64,000 nt of DNA from Bacteroidota bacterium (GTDB lineage Bacteria > Bacteroidota > Bacteroidia > Chitinophagales > Chitinophagaceae). Below the pieces are notes generated by a model, which made no database searches, was not told where the DNA came from, and worked only from the letters and a program-made list of their open reading frames with translations. Positions 27,207 through 37,097 of the stretch are shown here, piece after piece. Position 1 is the stretch's first letter; every line of letters begins with the position of its first letter. The stretch lies in assembly GCA_018266775.1 (NCBI GenBank), contig JAFDZS010000008.1, positions 372,001-436,000 on the forward strand, written 5' to 3'. The position numbers and the translations under genes were made by a program.

Positions 27207-27650
27207 TTAAAATTTTAATTCTTTTGGTTGTTGTGCAGTGTGCGGATGTGTTGCGCCCTGGTACACAAATAATTTTTTAAACATCTGGCGGCCCAGGCGG
27301 TTTTTAGGCAACATACCTTTTACTGCCCTTTCGATGATTACTTCCGGCCTGCGTTTCAGCAGGTCTTTGGCAATTTCTTCTTTACGGCCACCGGGATATC
27401 CTGTGAAGTTGTCGTAGATTTTTTCTTCCATTTTATTACCGGTCAGTTTTACTTTTTCGCAATTGATCACGATAATAAAATCGCCACAGTCAACGTGTGG
27501 AGTGTAGTAGGCTTTGTTCTTCCCACGAAGAACAGCCGCAATTTTGGAACACATGCGCCCAACAGTTTGATTAGTACCATCCACAACATACCAGTTGTGT
27601 TTTACGGTAGCCGAGTTTGCATGTTTGGTAGTGAAATGTAATTTACTCAT
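27207..27650 (-). CDS. rplM: 50S ribosomal protein L13
   Basis: 147 residues from [13 protein letters not shown], which is the family N-terminus; the in-frame extension to 27683 was rejected. [27 protein letters not shown], the [15 protein letters not shown] block and [14 protein letters not shown] are diagnostic. First gene of the ribosomal operon with a promoter upstream. Confidence 0.97.
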   Translation of the reverse strand: MSKLHFTTKHANSATVKHNWYVVDGTNQTVGRMCSKIAAVLRGKNKAYYTPHVDCGDFIIVINCEKVKLTGNKMEEKIYDNFTGYPGGRKEEIAKDLLKRRPEVIIERAVKGMLPKNRLGRQMFKKLFVYQGATHPHTAQQPKELKF

Positions 27651-27751
27651 TGTTTTGTTTTTAGCACCGCCACGGGGCGGCACAGTTTTGAAATAGAGAG
27701 CGGGCCATCCCCCGTTCTTCCCAAATTAAGCCTTTGCTTTTTTTGGGAACG

Positions 27752-27783
27752 CAAAGGTAACGCTGTTTAACCTGCATTTCCAA
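27752..27783 (-). promoter_or_regulatory. Promoter of the rplM-rpsI-rpsB-tsf operon
   Basis: On the minus strand TTG (27783-27781), 21 bases, then TACCTTTG (27759-27752) fits the Bacteroidota consensus. The transcript would carry a leader of about 95 bases. Confidence 0.55.
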
Positions 27784-27786
27784 CAA

Positions 27787-27815
27787 AAAGGTGGAGTATT
27801 TTTTACTCCACCTTT
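27787..27815 (-). terminator. Terminator of the envelope-hydrolase operon
   Basis: AAAGGTGGAGT (27787-27797) pairs with ACTCCACCTTT (27805-27815). On the minus strand a run of T follows, so it ends the unit whose last gene stops at 27881. Confidence 0.75.
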
Positions 27816-27880
27816 GTAATTAATTGATTTTCAGTAAAATTTTTGACAGAAAATTAAGCTTATGCTTTTCTCAGGTTTAG

Positions 27881-28822
27881 TTACACCACATCCATCCCCA
27901 AAGCATGAAAGGTTGCCGGCCCGGCAATACCATCCACATCCAGGTTTGCCAGCTGCTGAAAAGCCTTTAACGCTTTTTGGGTAACGGTACCAAAAACACC
28001 ATCTTCCTCCACATGCGGATCTGTATTGCGTGCATTTAATGCTTCCTGTAAACTAAGTACAGCACTGCCGCTATCGCCTTTTCGCAAGTAAGAACCGGAG
28101 CTGAATTTTTTTCCGGGAACTTTTGGCATACTGTTTTCTTCTTCAATTGCCCCCATTACTTCCGTGGTAACGATACCGGTTACCTGTAATTTTTGTTTTT
28201 GCTGAAAAGCTTTTACTGCATTTTCTGTTCCGGGGCCAAATATACCATCCACCTTTACCACATAGCCCAGGCCAAGCAACATACTTTGCAGTGCTGCCAC
28301 ATCGCTTCCGGCATCGCCGGTTTGCAAAAATTCTGCATCAGTGGTACCCGTTGCACCACTCAATACTTTAGGTGTTGCAAAAGCTTTTACCAGCGAACGT
28401 TTTCTTTGCCGCAGCATCACCCGCCCGCCATCGCTGTCGTTTCCCTGTTCAGTATTCCCTTCCCACGCCATCAGCATTGTTTTTTCTGCATCCACCCACT
28501 GCACAAAAATACCGGTATGATCACACACGCCATCTCCGCCCCAGTCGTACAACACCACATCGCCCGGTTGCGGATCTTTTACCAGGCAACCATTGCGTTT
28601 CCAGAAATTGTATCCCGACTGGCAGGACTGGTATCCATTGACCGTATCAATACGTTCCATGTGATGGCCGGCATGGTCGTACACCCAGCTCACAAATATT
28701 GCACACCATTTTACCCCGTCCAGCCCATACCATTTTCCATATTTTGTTTTATTGGAGTTGGGTGGCGATTCCACTGTTCCGTTTTGTGATGCTGCAGTGT
28801 CAATAATAGTTTGGCGTGACAT
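27881..28822 (-). CDS. CHAP/NlpC-like amidase or endopeptidase with two peptidoglycan-binding modules
   Basis: 313 residues. The N-terminal 140 residues are a CHAP-type cysteine hydrolase: C40 in VKWCAIFVSW and H102 in CDHTGIFV are the expected catalytic pair. Two PG_binding_1 modules follow, about 165-225 (DVAALQSMLLGLGY...VDGIFGPGTENAVKAFQQ) and 245-310 (AVLSLQEALNAR...DGVFGTVTQKALKAFQQ). The family cuts peptide bonds in peptidoglycan. There is no signal peptide or membrane segment, so like a phage endolysin it would need help to reach the wall, or it acts outside by another route. It ends a four-gene operon, 27 bases after the large exported protein. Confidence 0.82.
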   Translation of the reverse strand: MSRQTIIDTAASQNGTVESPPNSNKTKYGKWYGLDGVKWCAIFVSWVYDHAGHHMERIDTVNGYQSCQSGYNFWKRNGCLVKDPQPGDVVLYDWGGDGVCDHTGIFVQWVDAEKTMLMAWEGNTEQGNDSDGGRVMLRQRKRSLVKAFATPKVLSGATGTTDAEFLQTGDAGSDVAALQSMLLGLGYVVKVDGIFGPGTENAVKAFQQKQKLQVTGIVTTEVMGAIEEENSMPKVPGKKFSSGSYLRKGDSGSAVLSLQEALNARNTDPHVEEDGVFGTVTQKALKAFQQLANLDVDGIAGPATFHALGMDVV

Positions 28823-28849
28823 AGTGGTTTATTTTATGAAAAGAAAATT

Positions 28850-31198
28850 TTATTGCGTTCCTGTTTGCGATTTTTTTCCGGCATGGGCAACTGTGTCATC
28901 TTTCTTTTTAAAAGAAAATACGAATACCGGTATATCAACACTTAACCCAACGGACAGACGCCAAACATCTCCCTGGTCATTTATCGTGTTCTGGTCTGTT
29001 TTGATCTTTCTTAATTGCGGAGCCAGCTGGTACCCCGCTTTGATGGTCAGCGGGCTGTTTGGCAGGCCATATACAACGTGAACACCGGGTGCGAATACCT
29101 GGCCAAGTGTAATCTTACTGGGTATATCGGCCGTGTCATTATTCCACCGGTAACTCAATGCCGCACCAATATCCACCATGCTGAGGAAGAAGCCCCATGA
29201 TCCTTTTTTTGCAGTACCCATATTTACCGCCAGGCCAATGGGTGCCGTTACACCAACTGAGTTATCGTTAAACTTTCCATTCTTCACCGCTTTATTTCTT
29301 TCCAGCCCCAGGTATAAACCGGCGTACGATGCCAGTGAGAAGGTAACTTTTGATGACCGGTTTACCAGGTAGGAATGCGGCGGCGCGGCATATTTGGTAA
29401 TTACTGTTTTTACATCTGCTGCTGATTTTGCTACAGCCATATCGCTGATGAATTTGGTAAACTCCGTAATTTTTTCAAACAACGCTATGTTATCTTTTTT
29501 GATGAATTCCGCTATTATGGCAAGGCTGTTTATCGCCACATTTCCTATACCATTGCTGGTGGTATCTCTTAACGCTTTTGCAACGTCAACTGCATCGCCT
29601 ATTATAGTTTTCCATTTTTGATATTGTGCTGTGGTTTTCTCAGGCAGTTTAAGCAATGTTGCTGTTGTTTCCACCATATCCATTATGGCATCGGCATTAT
29701 TGGCAAAAAAGCCCACAGCATTCTTTTGTTTGTCTCCTGCATTCATTGCTGAAAATTCCTGTATCCGTTTATCCAGTGTTTTCACAACGGCCAGTATATC
29801 CATTAATTTGCCTGCTGCGTCTGATGTATTGTCAAGCAGGTTATCGAGGGTGAATTTGCCGGTTTGGTGGGCAAACAATGGTTGATATTTTTCTTTCAAT
29901 AAGCCAAAGAAGATATTCATGAAATCTTTATTCACCAGGTTAAGGTGTTCTTTTTTGATCCATCCTTCACTGGTGGTATCCACCAAATTATCGGAGAACA
30001 TGGTTAAAGTGGAGATAAGGTAGGAAACGGTGGAGTTGGTATCGTCCGTATAACCGAGCCTGTTATTAATCCGGTGCAGAATATCTGCGGGGTGATAGCC
30101 TTTTGCATTAAGATCGGCATAATGATAGGCAAACATAAAAGCAACAAAGCCATTATTATTTTTCAGCGAATCATATTTGGGCATGGAGAAAACCATTGTT
30201 TCAAAATTTTCCGCAAGGCCTGCAAGATCCTGGCTGAAAGCCGCTTTGTATACCGGCCCCATTGATGGTGCATTGTAAATATCATTGTTGGAAAAAACAT
30301 CCCAGGTTTTAGGCAGCAGGTATTGCAGTTCAGGGTAAGTGTTCAGCCAGTTTTTGAGTTTATTGATGTACGCAACGGTTAATTCTTCTTTGATACGGTC
30401 TCTTAAAAAATCCGCAAAGGCCTGCACATATTTTGTTACATCAATACCAGATAATGAACCTAAAATACCAGTGATAGATTTTGTTGCTGTTTGTTCACCG
30501 GCATCCTGCACACCGGCGGCTGTTTTTTTATATTTGGTCAATGAATCCAGTGGCCCGTTTAAAAACTCGCCGGGTTGTGCGGTAAATGCATTTACTTTTT
30601 TAAAATAATTATTACTGGTACTTAAAGCATTAAAATCGGTGTACGGCTTTGCAGCATACTGGTTAATGATAGACAGGATGATTTTTTTATTTTCATCTGG
30701 CAGTGGTTTTAGATCTGCTGCTTTTAATTTTTTATAGATCACGTCTGCATCCCAAAATGCTATACCTGTAATTTGATCTGGTTGATTGCTGCCATTGACC
30801 CTGCCAACAATATCGGGCCCGGCATTGCCGCCGGATGCAGTGGCGTTTGTAATTTTTACTGAAAAGGGTTTACTGTTTTTTGTTGTGTTTAACCACAGGG
30901 GGTAATTTTTTGCATCTACAGAAGACAGGTCGATAGTAAGTGTTTTGTTTTGGGCGTTAAATTGAAACCTGTTATCATTTTGTGGCAATACTACTTTTTT
31001 TGCACTGTCAGATATGGTGAATGGAGGTTTTGCCTCCACACCTGATAATACGATCTTGCCATTGGCAGCAGGAATCAAAGCCGGTTGTGTATAAATTGCC
31101 GCGAAAGTGTATTTACCCGTTTGTGCGCTGGATTTCAGGGTGAGGCAACTGAATAATAAGATGATGATCGTGTTGAAAAAATTAATGTTGATTTTCAT
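28850..31198 (-). CDS. Large exported protein with barrel-like C-terminus, unknown
   Basis: 782 residues with a signal peptide cleaved after LKSSAQ. Residues 30-150 look like small beta domains; 150-620 are largely helical with no recognised family; the last 150 residues (from YLVNRSSKVTFSLASYAGLYLGLE) alternate in the manner of outer-membrane strands (GVHVVYGLPNSPLTIKAGYQL, WRLSVGLSVDIPVFVFSF). I infer an outer-membrane location. Its ATG overlaps the stop of the trypsin-like gene by four bases (ATGA), so the two are translationally coupled. No function can be assigned. Confidence 0.55.
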   Translation of the reverse strand: MKININFFNTIIILLFSCLTLKSSAQTGKYTFAAIYTQPALIPAANGKIVLSGVEAKPPFTISDSAKKVVLPQNDNRFQFNAQNKTLTIDLSSVDAKNYPLWLNTTKNSKPFSVKITNATASGGNAGPDIVGRVNGSNQPDQITGIAFWDADVIYKKLKAADLKPLPDENKKIILSIINQYAAKPYTDFNALSTSNNYFKKVNAFTAQPGEFLNGPLDSLTKYKKTAAGVQDAGEQTATKSITGILGSLSGIDVTKYVQAFADFLRDRIKEELTVAYINKLKNWLNTYPELQYLLPKTWDVFSNNDIYNAPSMGPVYKAAFSQDLAGLAENFETMVFSMPKYDSLKNNNGFVAFMFAYHYADLNAKGYHPADILHRINNRLGYTDDTNSTVSYLISTLTMFSDNLVDTTSEGWIKKEHLNLVNKDFMNIFFGLLKEKYQPLFAHQTGKFTLDNLLDNTSDAAGKLMDILAVVKTLDKRIQEFSAMNAGDKQKNAVGFFANNADAIMDMVETTATLLKLPEKTTAQYQKWKTIIGDAVDVAKALRDTTSNGIGNVAINSLAIIAEFIKKDNIALFEKITEFTKFISDMAVAKSAADVKTVITKYAAPPHSYLVNRSSKVTFSLASYAGLYLGLERNKAVKNGKFNDNSVGVTAPIGLAVNMGTAKKGSWGFFLSMVDIGAALSYRWNNDTADIPSKITLGQVFAPGVHVVYGLPNSPLTIKAGYQLAPQLRKIKTDQNTINDQGDVWRLSVGLSVDIPVFVFSFKKKDDTVAHAGKKSQTGTQ

Positions 31199-32367
31199 GA
31201 TATTTTAATGTTGAAATATTTCAAAATCCCTGTGATGGGTATTACATAACTGCTGGTATCATCTGCCCCTACCAGAATGCCGATGATTTTGTTGCCCAGC
31301 AAAATTGGGCTCCCCGAGTCACCAGGCTGGCTGCACTGTTGCAGTTGTATAAGGTTATGCAGCCTGATGAAAAGGTTCCCGTTATTGTATGAAAAAATCT
31401 GCGATGAGTTTACTGATGTTATGGTGCTTGGCTGTATCATACTTTTTGCACCATAAAGAGTAACCTGGCTGTTTTTGTATTGCGATGTTCCCTGTACATC
31501 CAGCGGTGTTTTATCAATGGCTGTCGCATTGCCGGTTGTATTTGCTGCGTCAGCGCCATCATTCATCAATACCAACGCTGCATCCAGTGTTGCATTTAAT
31601 ACACCATCGCTTACTGCGCCAATTTCAGTTTGCCCGTTAAGGGTATTGCTTTGTGGAGACGATACTATACTGCGGTCACTAATGTTCACGGCGGTAAGGT
31701 CAAAATCATACACGCCAGCTGCGACGAGGTCGTATGCTGCCACATGATAGTTGGTCAGCAGGTAAAAAAACAAACCTTCTTCTTCTTTTCGGCTTACTTT
31801 TATACTTAATGTTCCCCAATGTGACAGGCCGTTTGTTCTGGCAATACTGTCGCCGGGTTTAGCCTGTTGCAGCACCGCGGTTTGCGCAGAAGTTACATCA
31901 GTTTTAATGGTAAGCCCTTTATAGTGCAAAACCGGAGGTATGGGATTTCCACTACTGTTGCTTTTTTGCAGCACCTGGAAAACCAGTGCATAATTTTCCA
32001 ACGCTACTGCACCGCCGGTAGTTTTATCTCCTATATACATTCCTGTTAGTTCCGGCATGGTTTTGATAAAAAGGTTCCAGAAATAATTTTTGGCCTCCCC
32101 CAAAATTGTCATCAATTCACGGTCACTCAGTTGTTGGTAATAATCTGTACCTGTTATTTCAAATGTTGTTTCTTCAATGCCGCCACTCCAGTAATAGCAG
32201 CCATCATCGCTGCAGTGGTACCAAACACTGTTTCCATCCAGTTCATCGCCCATAATAATTTGATCGATGGTTATAGTATCACCGGGGCTACGGTAAAACT
32301 GGCATGCCGCACCGGTCGATGCTGACCCGATACGGGCATTCAGGTATTTGTTTACGGTTAATTTCAT
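31195..32367 (-). CDS. Trypsin-like serine protease with an N-terminal SH3b-like domain
   Basis: 390 residues. The first 65 residues (YLNARIGSAS...DELDGNSVWYHCSDDGCYYWSGG) resemble a bacterial SH3 domain, which often binds cell-wall peptides. A trypsin-like fold spans about 150-390 with a complete catalytic triad: H208 in LLTNYHVAA, D262 in NATLDAALVLMND and S351 in QPGDSGSPILLG. No signal peptide is seen. It overlaps the upstream membrane-protein gene by one base (TGATG) and the downstream exported-protein gene by four, so stoichiometric production is likely. Substrate unknown; the neighbouring operon products are candidates. Confidence 0.8.
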   Translation of the reverse strand: MKLTVNKYLNARIGSASTGAACQFYRSPGDTITIDQIIMGDELDGNSVWYHCSDDGCYYWSGGIEETTFEITGTDYYQQLSDRELMTILGEAKNYFWNLFIKTMPELTGMYIGDKTTGGAVALENYALVFQVLQKSNSSGNPIPPVLHYKGLTIKTDVTSAQTAVLQQAKPGDSIARTNGLSHWGTLSIKVSRKEEEGLFFYLLTNYHVAAYDLVAAGVYDFDLTAVNISDRSIVSSPQSNTLNGQTEIGAVSDGVLNATLDAALVLMNDGADAANTTGNATAIDKTPLDVQGTSQYKNSQVTLYGAKSMIQPSTITSVNSSQIFSYNNGNLFIRLHNLIQLQQCSQPGDSGSPILLGNKIIGILVGADDTSSYVIPITGILKYFNIKIS

Positions 32368-33710
32368 CAGCCAACCCGTTGAACTGGTGAGGAACCTGGT
32401 GCTGCCGGCTGGCTGGTATTTCCCGGCCCTGTATTCGTGTCACCGTTACCTTTAGGTTTTACACCCGTTGTGCGCAGTTGTATAAACCTGTTCAGTAAAT
32501 CGAACCAGAAGGGTGCACCCAGTGAAACAGCCAATGCAGTCAGCAACCAGCCGAAGAAGACGACCCAGCCATTCTTACTTTGATAGGGATTGCCGCCACA
32601 CTGGAATTTCCTGTTATAATAAGTAATACTGTCCCGGATCGCTTTAACCTGCACCGGTTTCAGGGAGCTGTCTTTTAGTTGCTCATTCAGTGCATTACAC
32701 CTTACACAACTATCCTGTTTTTCCCAACCTATGGCAGCAATACTTGATGCGCTGTTAATATCTGATTCCACCATATCGTAAGCATTGGTCAGTTCTTTGT
32801 CTGAAAGGTCAACAAAGGTGGTGTCTTTTATACGGGTAACCATTGAATCCTGGCCGGCTTTATTTTTCAGTGTTTCATGAGTAGTATCGGTACGGTGTAC
32901 GGCCTGCAATTTCTTTACTGTAGAATCGTACCTGGGGGCACTGTTAACAGCGAGTTGTACCAGATTCTCCCTGGCCGTTTTATCTTTTGCCAGGATGCGG
33001 TAAATGGCAATGGTGTCTATATTGAATGAAATGGCCAATAACAGGCCAATAGCAAATAAAATCCATTGCGTTTGTCGTTTATACCACCCCGTTGCCCGGT
33101 CCATAGTTTCGTTAAACCAGTTTTCAAGCAGGCTTTTAAAGCGGTCTGCATCTTTATGTGCATCCAGGAATAATTGCTGCAGGTGTTTTAAAGTTTCTGG
33201 TTCTATGCTGGCGGCGAATACTTTTTTTCCTGCACTTACGGATACGGTATTTTGATTGGCGTCAAACAACGTACGGGATATAGCGTCCATCTGCGGTTCA
33301 GCACCATCATATTCTTTTCCCCTTAACAGGGAAATGATGGTGGATGAAAAGTTCCCGGGTTCAAGGTAAGAGGGTTTACCCTGCCATTTACTTTCGCCGA
33401 GGTATTTAATAGAGGGCGATTTATAAAATACCCTGATGAATTTATTTTGTGGAAGTGGTGTAAAATATCTGGTCATGGATTTACCGGAACTGTCAAAAAA
33501 CCGGGCTATGGTACGCCACAATGGATTCCGGTCTTCGTCTGTTTCCTCATCCCTGTCTTCCAGCATGATCCTGATAGCATTCAGCAGGAGTTTGGACCGG
33601 AGATTTAATAAGCGGGCTACTATTTCCTGCAAAATAGTGGCCAGCAAGCTGTACAGCAGGAAAATAAATACCAGGCCAATAAATACATCTAATACAACAT
33701 TATTAAACAT
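32367..33710 (-). CDS. Inner-membrane protein, unknown, first gene of the envelope operon
   Basis: 447 residues with a membrane segment at the extreme N-terminus (about 4-32, LDVFIGLVFIFLLYSLLATIL), a second around 215-233 (WILFAIGLLLAISFNI), a periplasmic-looking middle with four cysteines (CVRCNAL and FQCGGNP, about 330-375) and a third segment near 395-415 (WVVFFGWLLTALAVSLGAPFWF), then a Gly/Pro/Asn-rich tail. The N-terminal LLYSLLATILQEIVA and the ALAVSLGAPFWFDLLN motif recur in a widespread family whose role I do not know. It is translationally coupled to the trypsin-like gene. Confidence 0.6.
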   Translation of the reverse strand: MFNNVVLDVFIGLVFIFLLYSLLATILQEIVARLLNLRSKLLLNAIRIMLEDRDEETDEDRNPLWRTIARFFDSSGKSMTRYFTPLPQNKFIRVFYKSPSIKYLGESKWQGKPSYLEPGNFSSTIISLLRGKEYDGAEPQMDAISRTLFDANQNTVSVSAGKKVFAASIEPETLKHLQQLFLDAHKDADRFKSLLENWFNETMDRATGWYKRQTQWILFAIGLLLAISFNIDTIAIYRILAKDKTARENLVQLAVNSAPRYDSTVKKLQAVHRTDTTHETLKNKAGQDSMVTRIKDTTFVDLSDKELTNAYDMVESDINSASSIAAIGWEKQDSCVRCNALNEQLKDSSLKPVQVKAIRDSITYYNRKFQCGGNPYQSKNGWVVFFGWLLTALAVSLGAPFWFDLLNRFIQLRTTGVKPKGNGDTNTGPGNTSQPAAPGSSPVQRVG

Positions 33711-34007
33711 AAGCAGTACAATTAAATGATTAACCAGGAATAATAAATAAATTATACAACTGCACCATTATACAATGGCTGGCAGTTAGTACCAGATACC
33801 AGATTTACGAGGAGAAATTGACTCAGGCTTGAAACAGTTTTACAATGTACGAAAGGATTTTATTAAATGCAATAGCCCCGTTAACATGCCCTCCCGTTTG
33901 AATGAAATTTCCTAAAACAACCGGGCAAATTTCTTTCTTTTCTTTTGTTATAAAAAGGGTCAATTAACGGTATTTATGTGATAAAATATTTTCAGGTACC
34001 TGGAGTA
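33711..34007. other. Intergenic region before the envelope operon
   Basis: About 300 bases between the operon start and the end of the sensor kinase gene. It must hold the operon promoter on the minus strand, but I found no TAnnTTTG match and no convincing hairpin or reading frame. Confidence 0.4.
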
Positions 34008-37000
34008 TTACTGTGGCAAAAATTCTATAGTGGTGCCTTCTCCTTTAACGGAATGGATACGGCATGCATATTTAACCTGCTTCATCCTGTATTGCATGTT
34101 TTTCAACCCATATCCTTTCTTTGCTGTTGCCATATCAAATCCTTTCCCATTATCAGACACCGTTATTTTTATTTTTTTCCCTGCTGGTGCAATACTAATT
34201 TTTATTGCACCGGCCTCTGCATATTTTATGGTGTTATTTACTGCCTCTTTACAAACAAGGTAAAGATTTCGCTTTTCTTCTTTTGTCAATTTTCTTTTCC
34301 CCGCATCGTCCTGGGTTATTATTTCAAATGCAATACCGCTAACACCGGTTACCGGCAGCGCAAACTGCTTAAGCCGGGTAATTAATTCGTCTACAGTATC
34401 CAGTGAGTCATCCAAAACCCAAATCATATCTCTAAGCCCGGTGGTGGCCTCGTTCAGGTTATCTTTAATTTGTTGTAAGCTTTCATTTTGATTTACACCG
34501 CTGATGGCAAGGTTGGTAAATACTTTTACGCTGTTGAGTGTACTGCCAAGGTCATCATGTAAATCGGTGGCAATGCTGCGGCGTATCTCGTGTTGTTTTT
34601 TAATCTGTCTGATGCGGTAGCGGTAGAGGGCATAAAGTATTGCTGCTACAGTTAGCGCAATTAAAAGATAGAACCACCAGGTTTGATACCATTTGGGCAA
34701 AAAAGTTATCAGCAGTTCATTGGGCTGGCTCCAGGCACCATTTTCGTTTGCTGCCCTTACCAGTACATGGTAATCTCCCGGCGGCATACCTATAAATGGA
34801 ATAAAATTATTATTACCAAGGCTGATCCATTCATCGTTGATCTCCCGTATCTTATAGCTGTACATTACCCTGCCGGGATGCTCATAATAAATTCCGCTGA
34901 AATAAAGTGTAGCCTGTATAACATCGTTATCTATATCGAAATGTGTACTTTCGAAATTAGTGGTATCGCTCAGCATGTTATTGGCATGCTGCATTAACAG
35001 CCGGTTGAAGTATACGTGTGGTGTGGCGGAGTTAATCTTAAGTACACCCGGGTTTATTTTTACAAATCCATTATCGCCCCCTGCATAAAAAAATTCTTTA
35101 TATAAAGCGCCGCAGGCTTCTTCAAATTCATTGCCCTGCAATCCATCTTCCCTGTAAAAATGACTGAAGGTTTCAGTTTGGGTATTGAATACAGCAACAC
35201 CATTATTGCTGGTAATAAATAAAAGGGAGTCATTATAATTAAACACTTTGTAAACGCCTTCATTGCCAATTCCTGCTGCTGCACCAAATCTTTTTAAAAG
35301 GTTAAAATTTTTGTCCAGTTTCAATAAACCTTCGCCATAAGCATTCACCCAATAATAATGTGCTGTTTCAGTCATATCCATAAATACCCCCGCGGGATTA
35401 TTGGAATTGATACTTTTGAAGGTGATATTTTTACAGGCATTATTTCGTGTATAGTATACTGTAATTACGTAATCAGACAATATTACGGCATTGCCATCAC
35501 GGGTATAATAAACTGTATTTACAATATCAGAAGCAGGTCCGTTAGTGTTGCTATCGGCACGTTGCCTTATGTTTTCAATGTGGCGGTTTTTTTTATTCCA
35601 TATCAACACCCCATCATTGGATTCAGTACCAATTATACTTATACTGTCATTCAATTGTATACAGCTGTTCAGTTGCCAGTGCAGGTAAGGCCTGAATTCA
35701 GCATATTTGCTGCTTACCGGAATAATATGATCAGATGCATACAGGCTTATTCCTCCGTTACCAGACACCAGGATATCTTCATTTGTTAAACGAAATAAAT
35801 TTTGAACCAGCCCCTTACTGTAAATGGTGTTTACTTTATCTTTCTCCACCATAAACAATCCTTCCCGGGTTCCTGTAAGTACCCTGTCCTCTTCTACTGG
35901 TAAAACAGCAAACACATGGCTCAGTTTCTCATTGGGTTTTTTACTGTTGATTACCGGCGTAAAAAGCAGTTCACTGTTTTTAATTGTTATTAACCCCTGC
36001 TTGCACCCTGCCCAATAATTATGTTGCCGGTCTTCAAAACAAAAAGTGGCATCATTTAAAGTTTTTTCAGTTGCACTGTTTGCTGATTCAATTTTTTTTA
36101 AGTTGTTGCTGCTGATATCATAAAAATACAATCCGGAACCTGCAATGATCAATTGTTGCTGGCTGCTAAACGTTACTGCATTAATTTGTTGTCCTGTCAG
36201 GCCCGGCATAATGCCGCTGTTCATTTCGGTTGCCGTAACTATTTCCCCTTTATTGTTATAGGTTACTTTAATTAAACCGCTTTTAGTTCCTGTCCAGTAC
36301 AGGCTGTCGCCAGAGAACGTACTGCATAGCGGCCAGAATGTTTTATTTCCTGTTTTATTAAATAAGTTTTGTGATGACAGTTGCTGAATCACCTGTTCCT
36401 GACCGGGGTTGTAAATAAAAATGCCTTCATCTTTTATACCTAACCATAACAACCCTTTGCTGTCAGCATTAATCGTCCAGACAGCTTTTCGCTGAAAATG
36501 GTTCTTGCTGTTCTCAAAAACAGCGGCGCTGGTATTGAATACCTCAAGGCCGCCGGATGTTCCTATAAATATTTTCCCGTTTAATAAAGTTGCACATATA
36601 CGCCAGTCGGCATTCAACGAACGGTTAGTATAACTGATGTTGTACGTGACGCACCCTGTAACGATATCAATGCCATTAATGCCTCCTTCATTACAAATTA
36701 CCCAAATGATGTGATGCGTTGTATCTGCAATAATATCCCTGATATCTGCAGAGAATAAGCGGTGCCGTGGTGTTTCAATTTTATTATAGCGTACAAATTC
36801 TTTTCCGTCAAAACGGTTTAGCCCATCCTGGGTAGCCACCCAAATAAATCCATATTGGTCCTGGATAATTTTATGTATATTAGAACTGGAAAGCCCTTCA
36901 TTCTGCGAATAAACCAGCGTGTTTTTTAACACTGTTTCCTGTGCCATTACCCTGTTTCCGCAAATCAATCCCGCAACTAAAAAACAAATGATATGACAGA

Positions 37001-37010
37001 ACCTGCTCAA
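34008..37010 (-). CDS. Reg_prop/Y_Y_Y sensor histidine kinase (NarL/LuxR-partner type)
   Basis: About 1000 residues. A signal peptide ends at MAQ, then come two-propeller Reg_prop repeats (for example GLSSSNIHKIIQDQYGFIWVATQDGLNRFDG), a Y_Y_Y domain (VMYSYKIREINDEW...GNNNFIPFIGMPPGDYHV), one membrane segment near 780-797, a HisKA_3 dimerisation domain with H818 in ATDLHDDLG, and an HATPase_c domain (EAVNNTIKYAEA, DNGKGFD, GYGLKNM). The sensor half faces the periplasm and usually reads glycan fragments in related proteins. The open frame extends upstream to 37211 without a signal-like start; TTG at 37010 or 37013 gives a good signal peptide. It is divergent from the clostripain-like gene. Its likely partner regulator is the gene at 39114. 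Confidence 0.85.
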   Translation of the reverse strand: MSRFCHIICFLVAGLICGNRVMAQETVLKNTLVYSQNEGLSSSNIHKIIQDQYGFIWVATQDGLNRFDGKEFVRYNKIETPRHRLFSADIRDIIADTTHHIIWVICNEGGINGIDIVTGCVTYNISYTNRSLNADWRICATLLNGKIFIGTSGGLEVFNTSAAVFENSKNHFQRKAVWTINADSKGLLWLGIKDEGIFIYNPGQEQVIQQLSSQNLFNKTGNKTFWPLCSTFSGDSLYWTGTKSGLIKVTYNNKGEIVTATEMNSGIMPGLTGQQINAVTFSSQQQLIIAGSGLYFYDISSNNLKKIESANSATEKTLNDATFCFEDRQHNYWAGCKQGLITIKNSELLFTPVINSKKPNEKLSHVFAVLPVEEDRVLTGTREGLFMVEKDKVNTIYSKGLVQNLFRLTNEDILVSGNGGISLYASDHIIPVSSKYAEFRPYLHWQLNSCIQLNDSISIIGTESNDGVLIWNKKNRHIENIRQRADSNTNGPASDIVNTVYYTRDGNAVILSDYVITVYYTRNNACKNITFKSINSNNPAGVFMDMTETAHYYWVNAYGEGLLKLDKNFNLLKRFGAAAGIGNEGVYKVFNYNDSLLFITSNNGVAVFNTQTETFSHFYREDGLQGNEFEEACGALYKEFFYAGGDNGFVKINPGVLKINSATPHVYFNRLLMQHANNMLSDTTNFESTHFDIDNDVIQATLYFSGIYYEHPGRVMYSYKIREINDEWISLGNNNFIPFIGMPPGDYHVLVRAANENGAWSQPNELLITFLPKWYQTWWFYLLIALTVAAILYALYRYRIRQIKKQHEIRRSIATDLHDDLGSTLNSVKVFTNLAISGVNQNESLQQIKDNLNEATTGLRDMIWVLDDSLDTVDELITRLKQFALPVTGVSGIAFEIITQDDAGKRKLTKEEKRNLYLVCKEAVNNTIKYAEAGAIKISIAPAGKKIKITVSDNGKGFDMATAKKGYGLKNMQYRMKQVKYACRIHSVKGEGTTIEFLPQ

Positions 37011-37097
37011 CAAAATTTTGAATGGCTGATTATTTTCCTGGTGTACAATAATAATTATTACGATAAGGATAATCAAGATACTAAAGATATTAATACT

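Noticed and set aside
28193-28789. 198-codon open frame on the plus strand
   Set aside because: Antisense to the CHAP hydrolase gene, whose catalytic motifs show that the minus strand is coding.
33978-34385. 135-codon open frame on the plus strand
   Set aside because: Antisense to the kinase ATPase domain and cysteine/phenylalanine-rich in the way of shadow frames.
36993-37097. N-terminal extension of the clostripain-like protein
   Set aside because: It would overlap the start of the divergent kinase gene and shows no similarity; the ATG at 37098 is more plausible.
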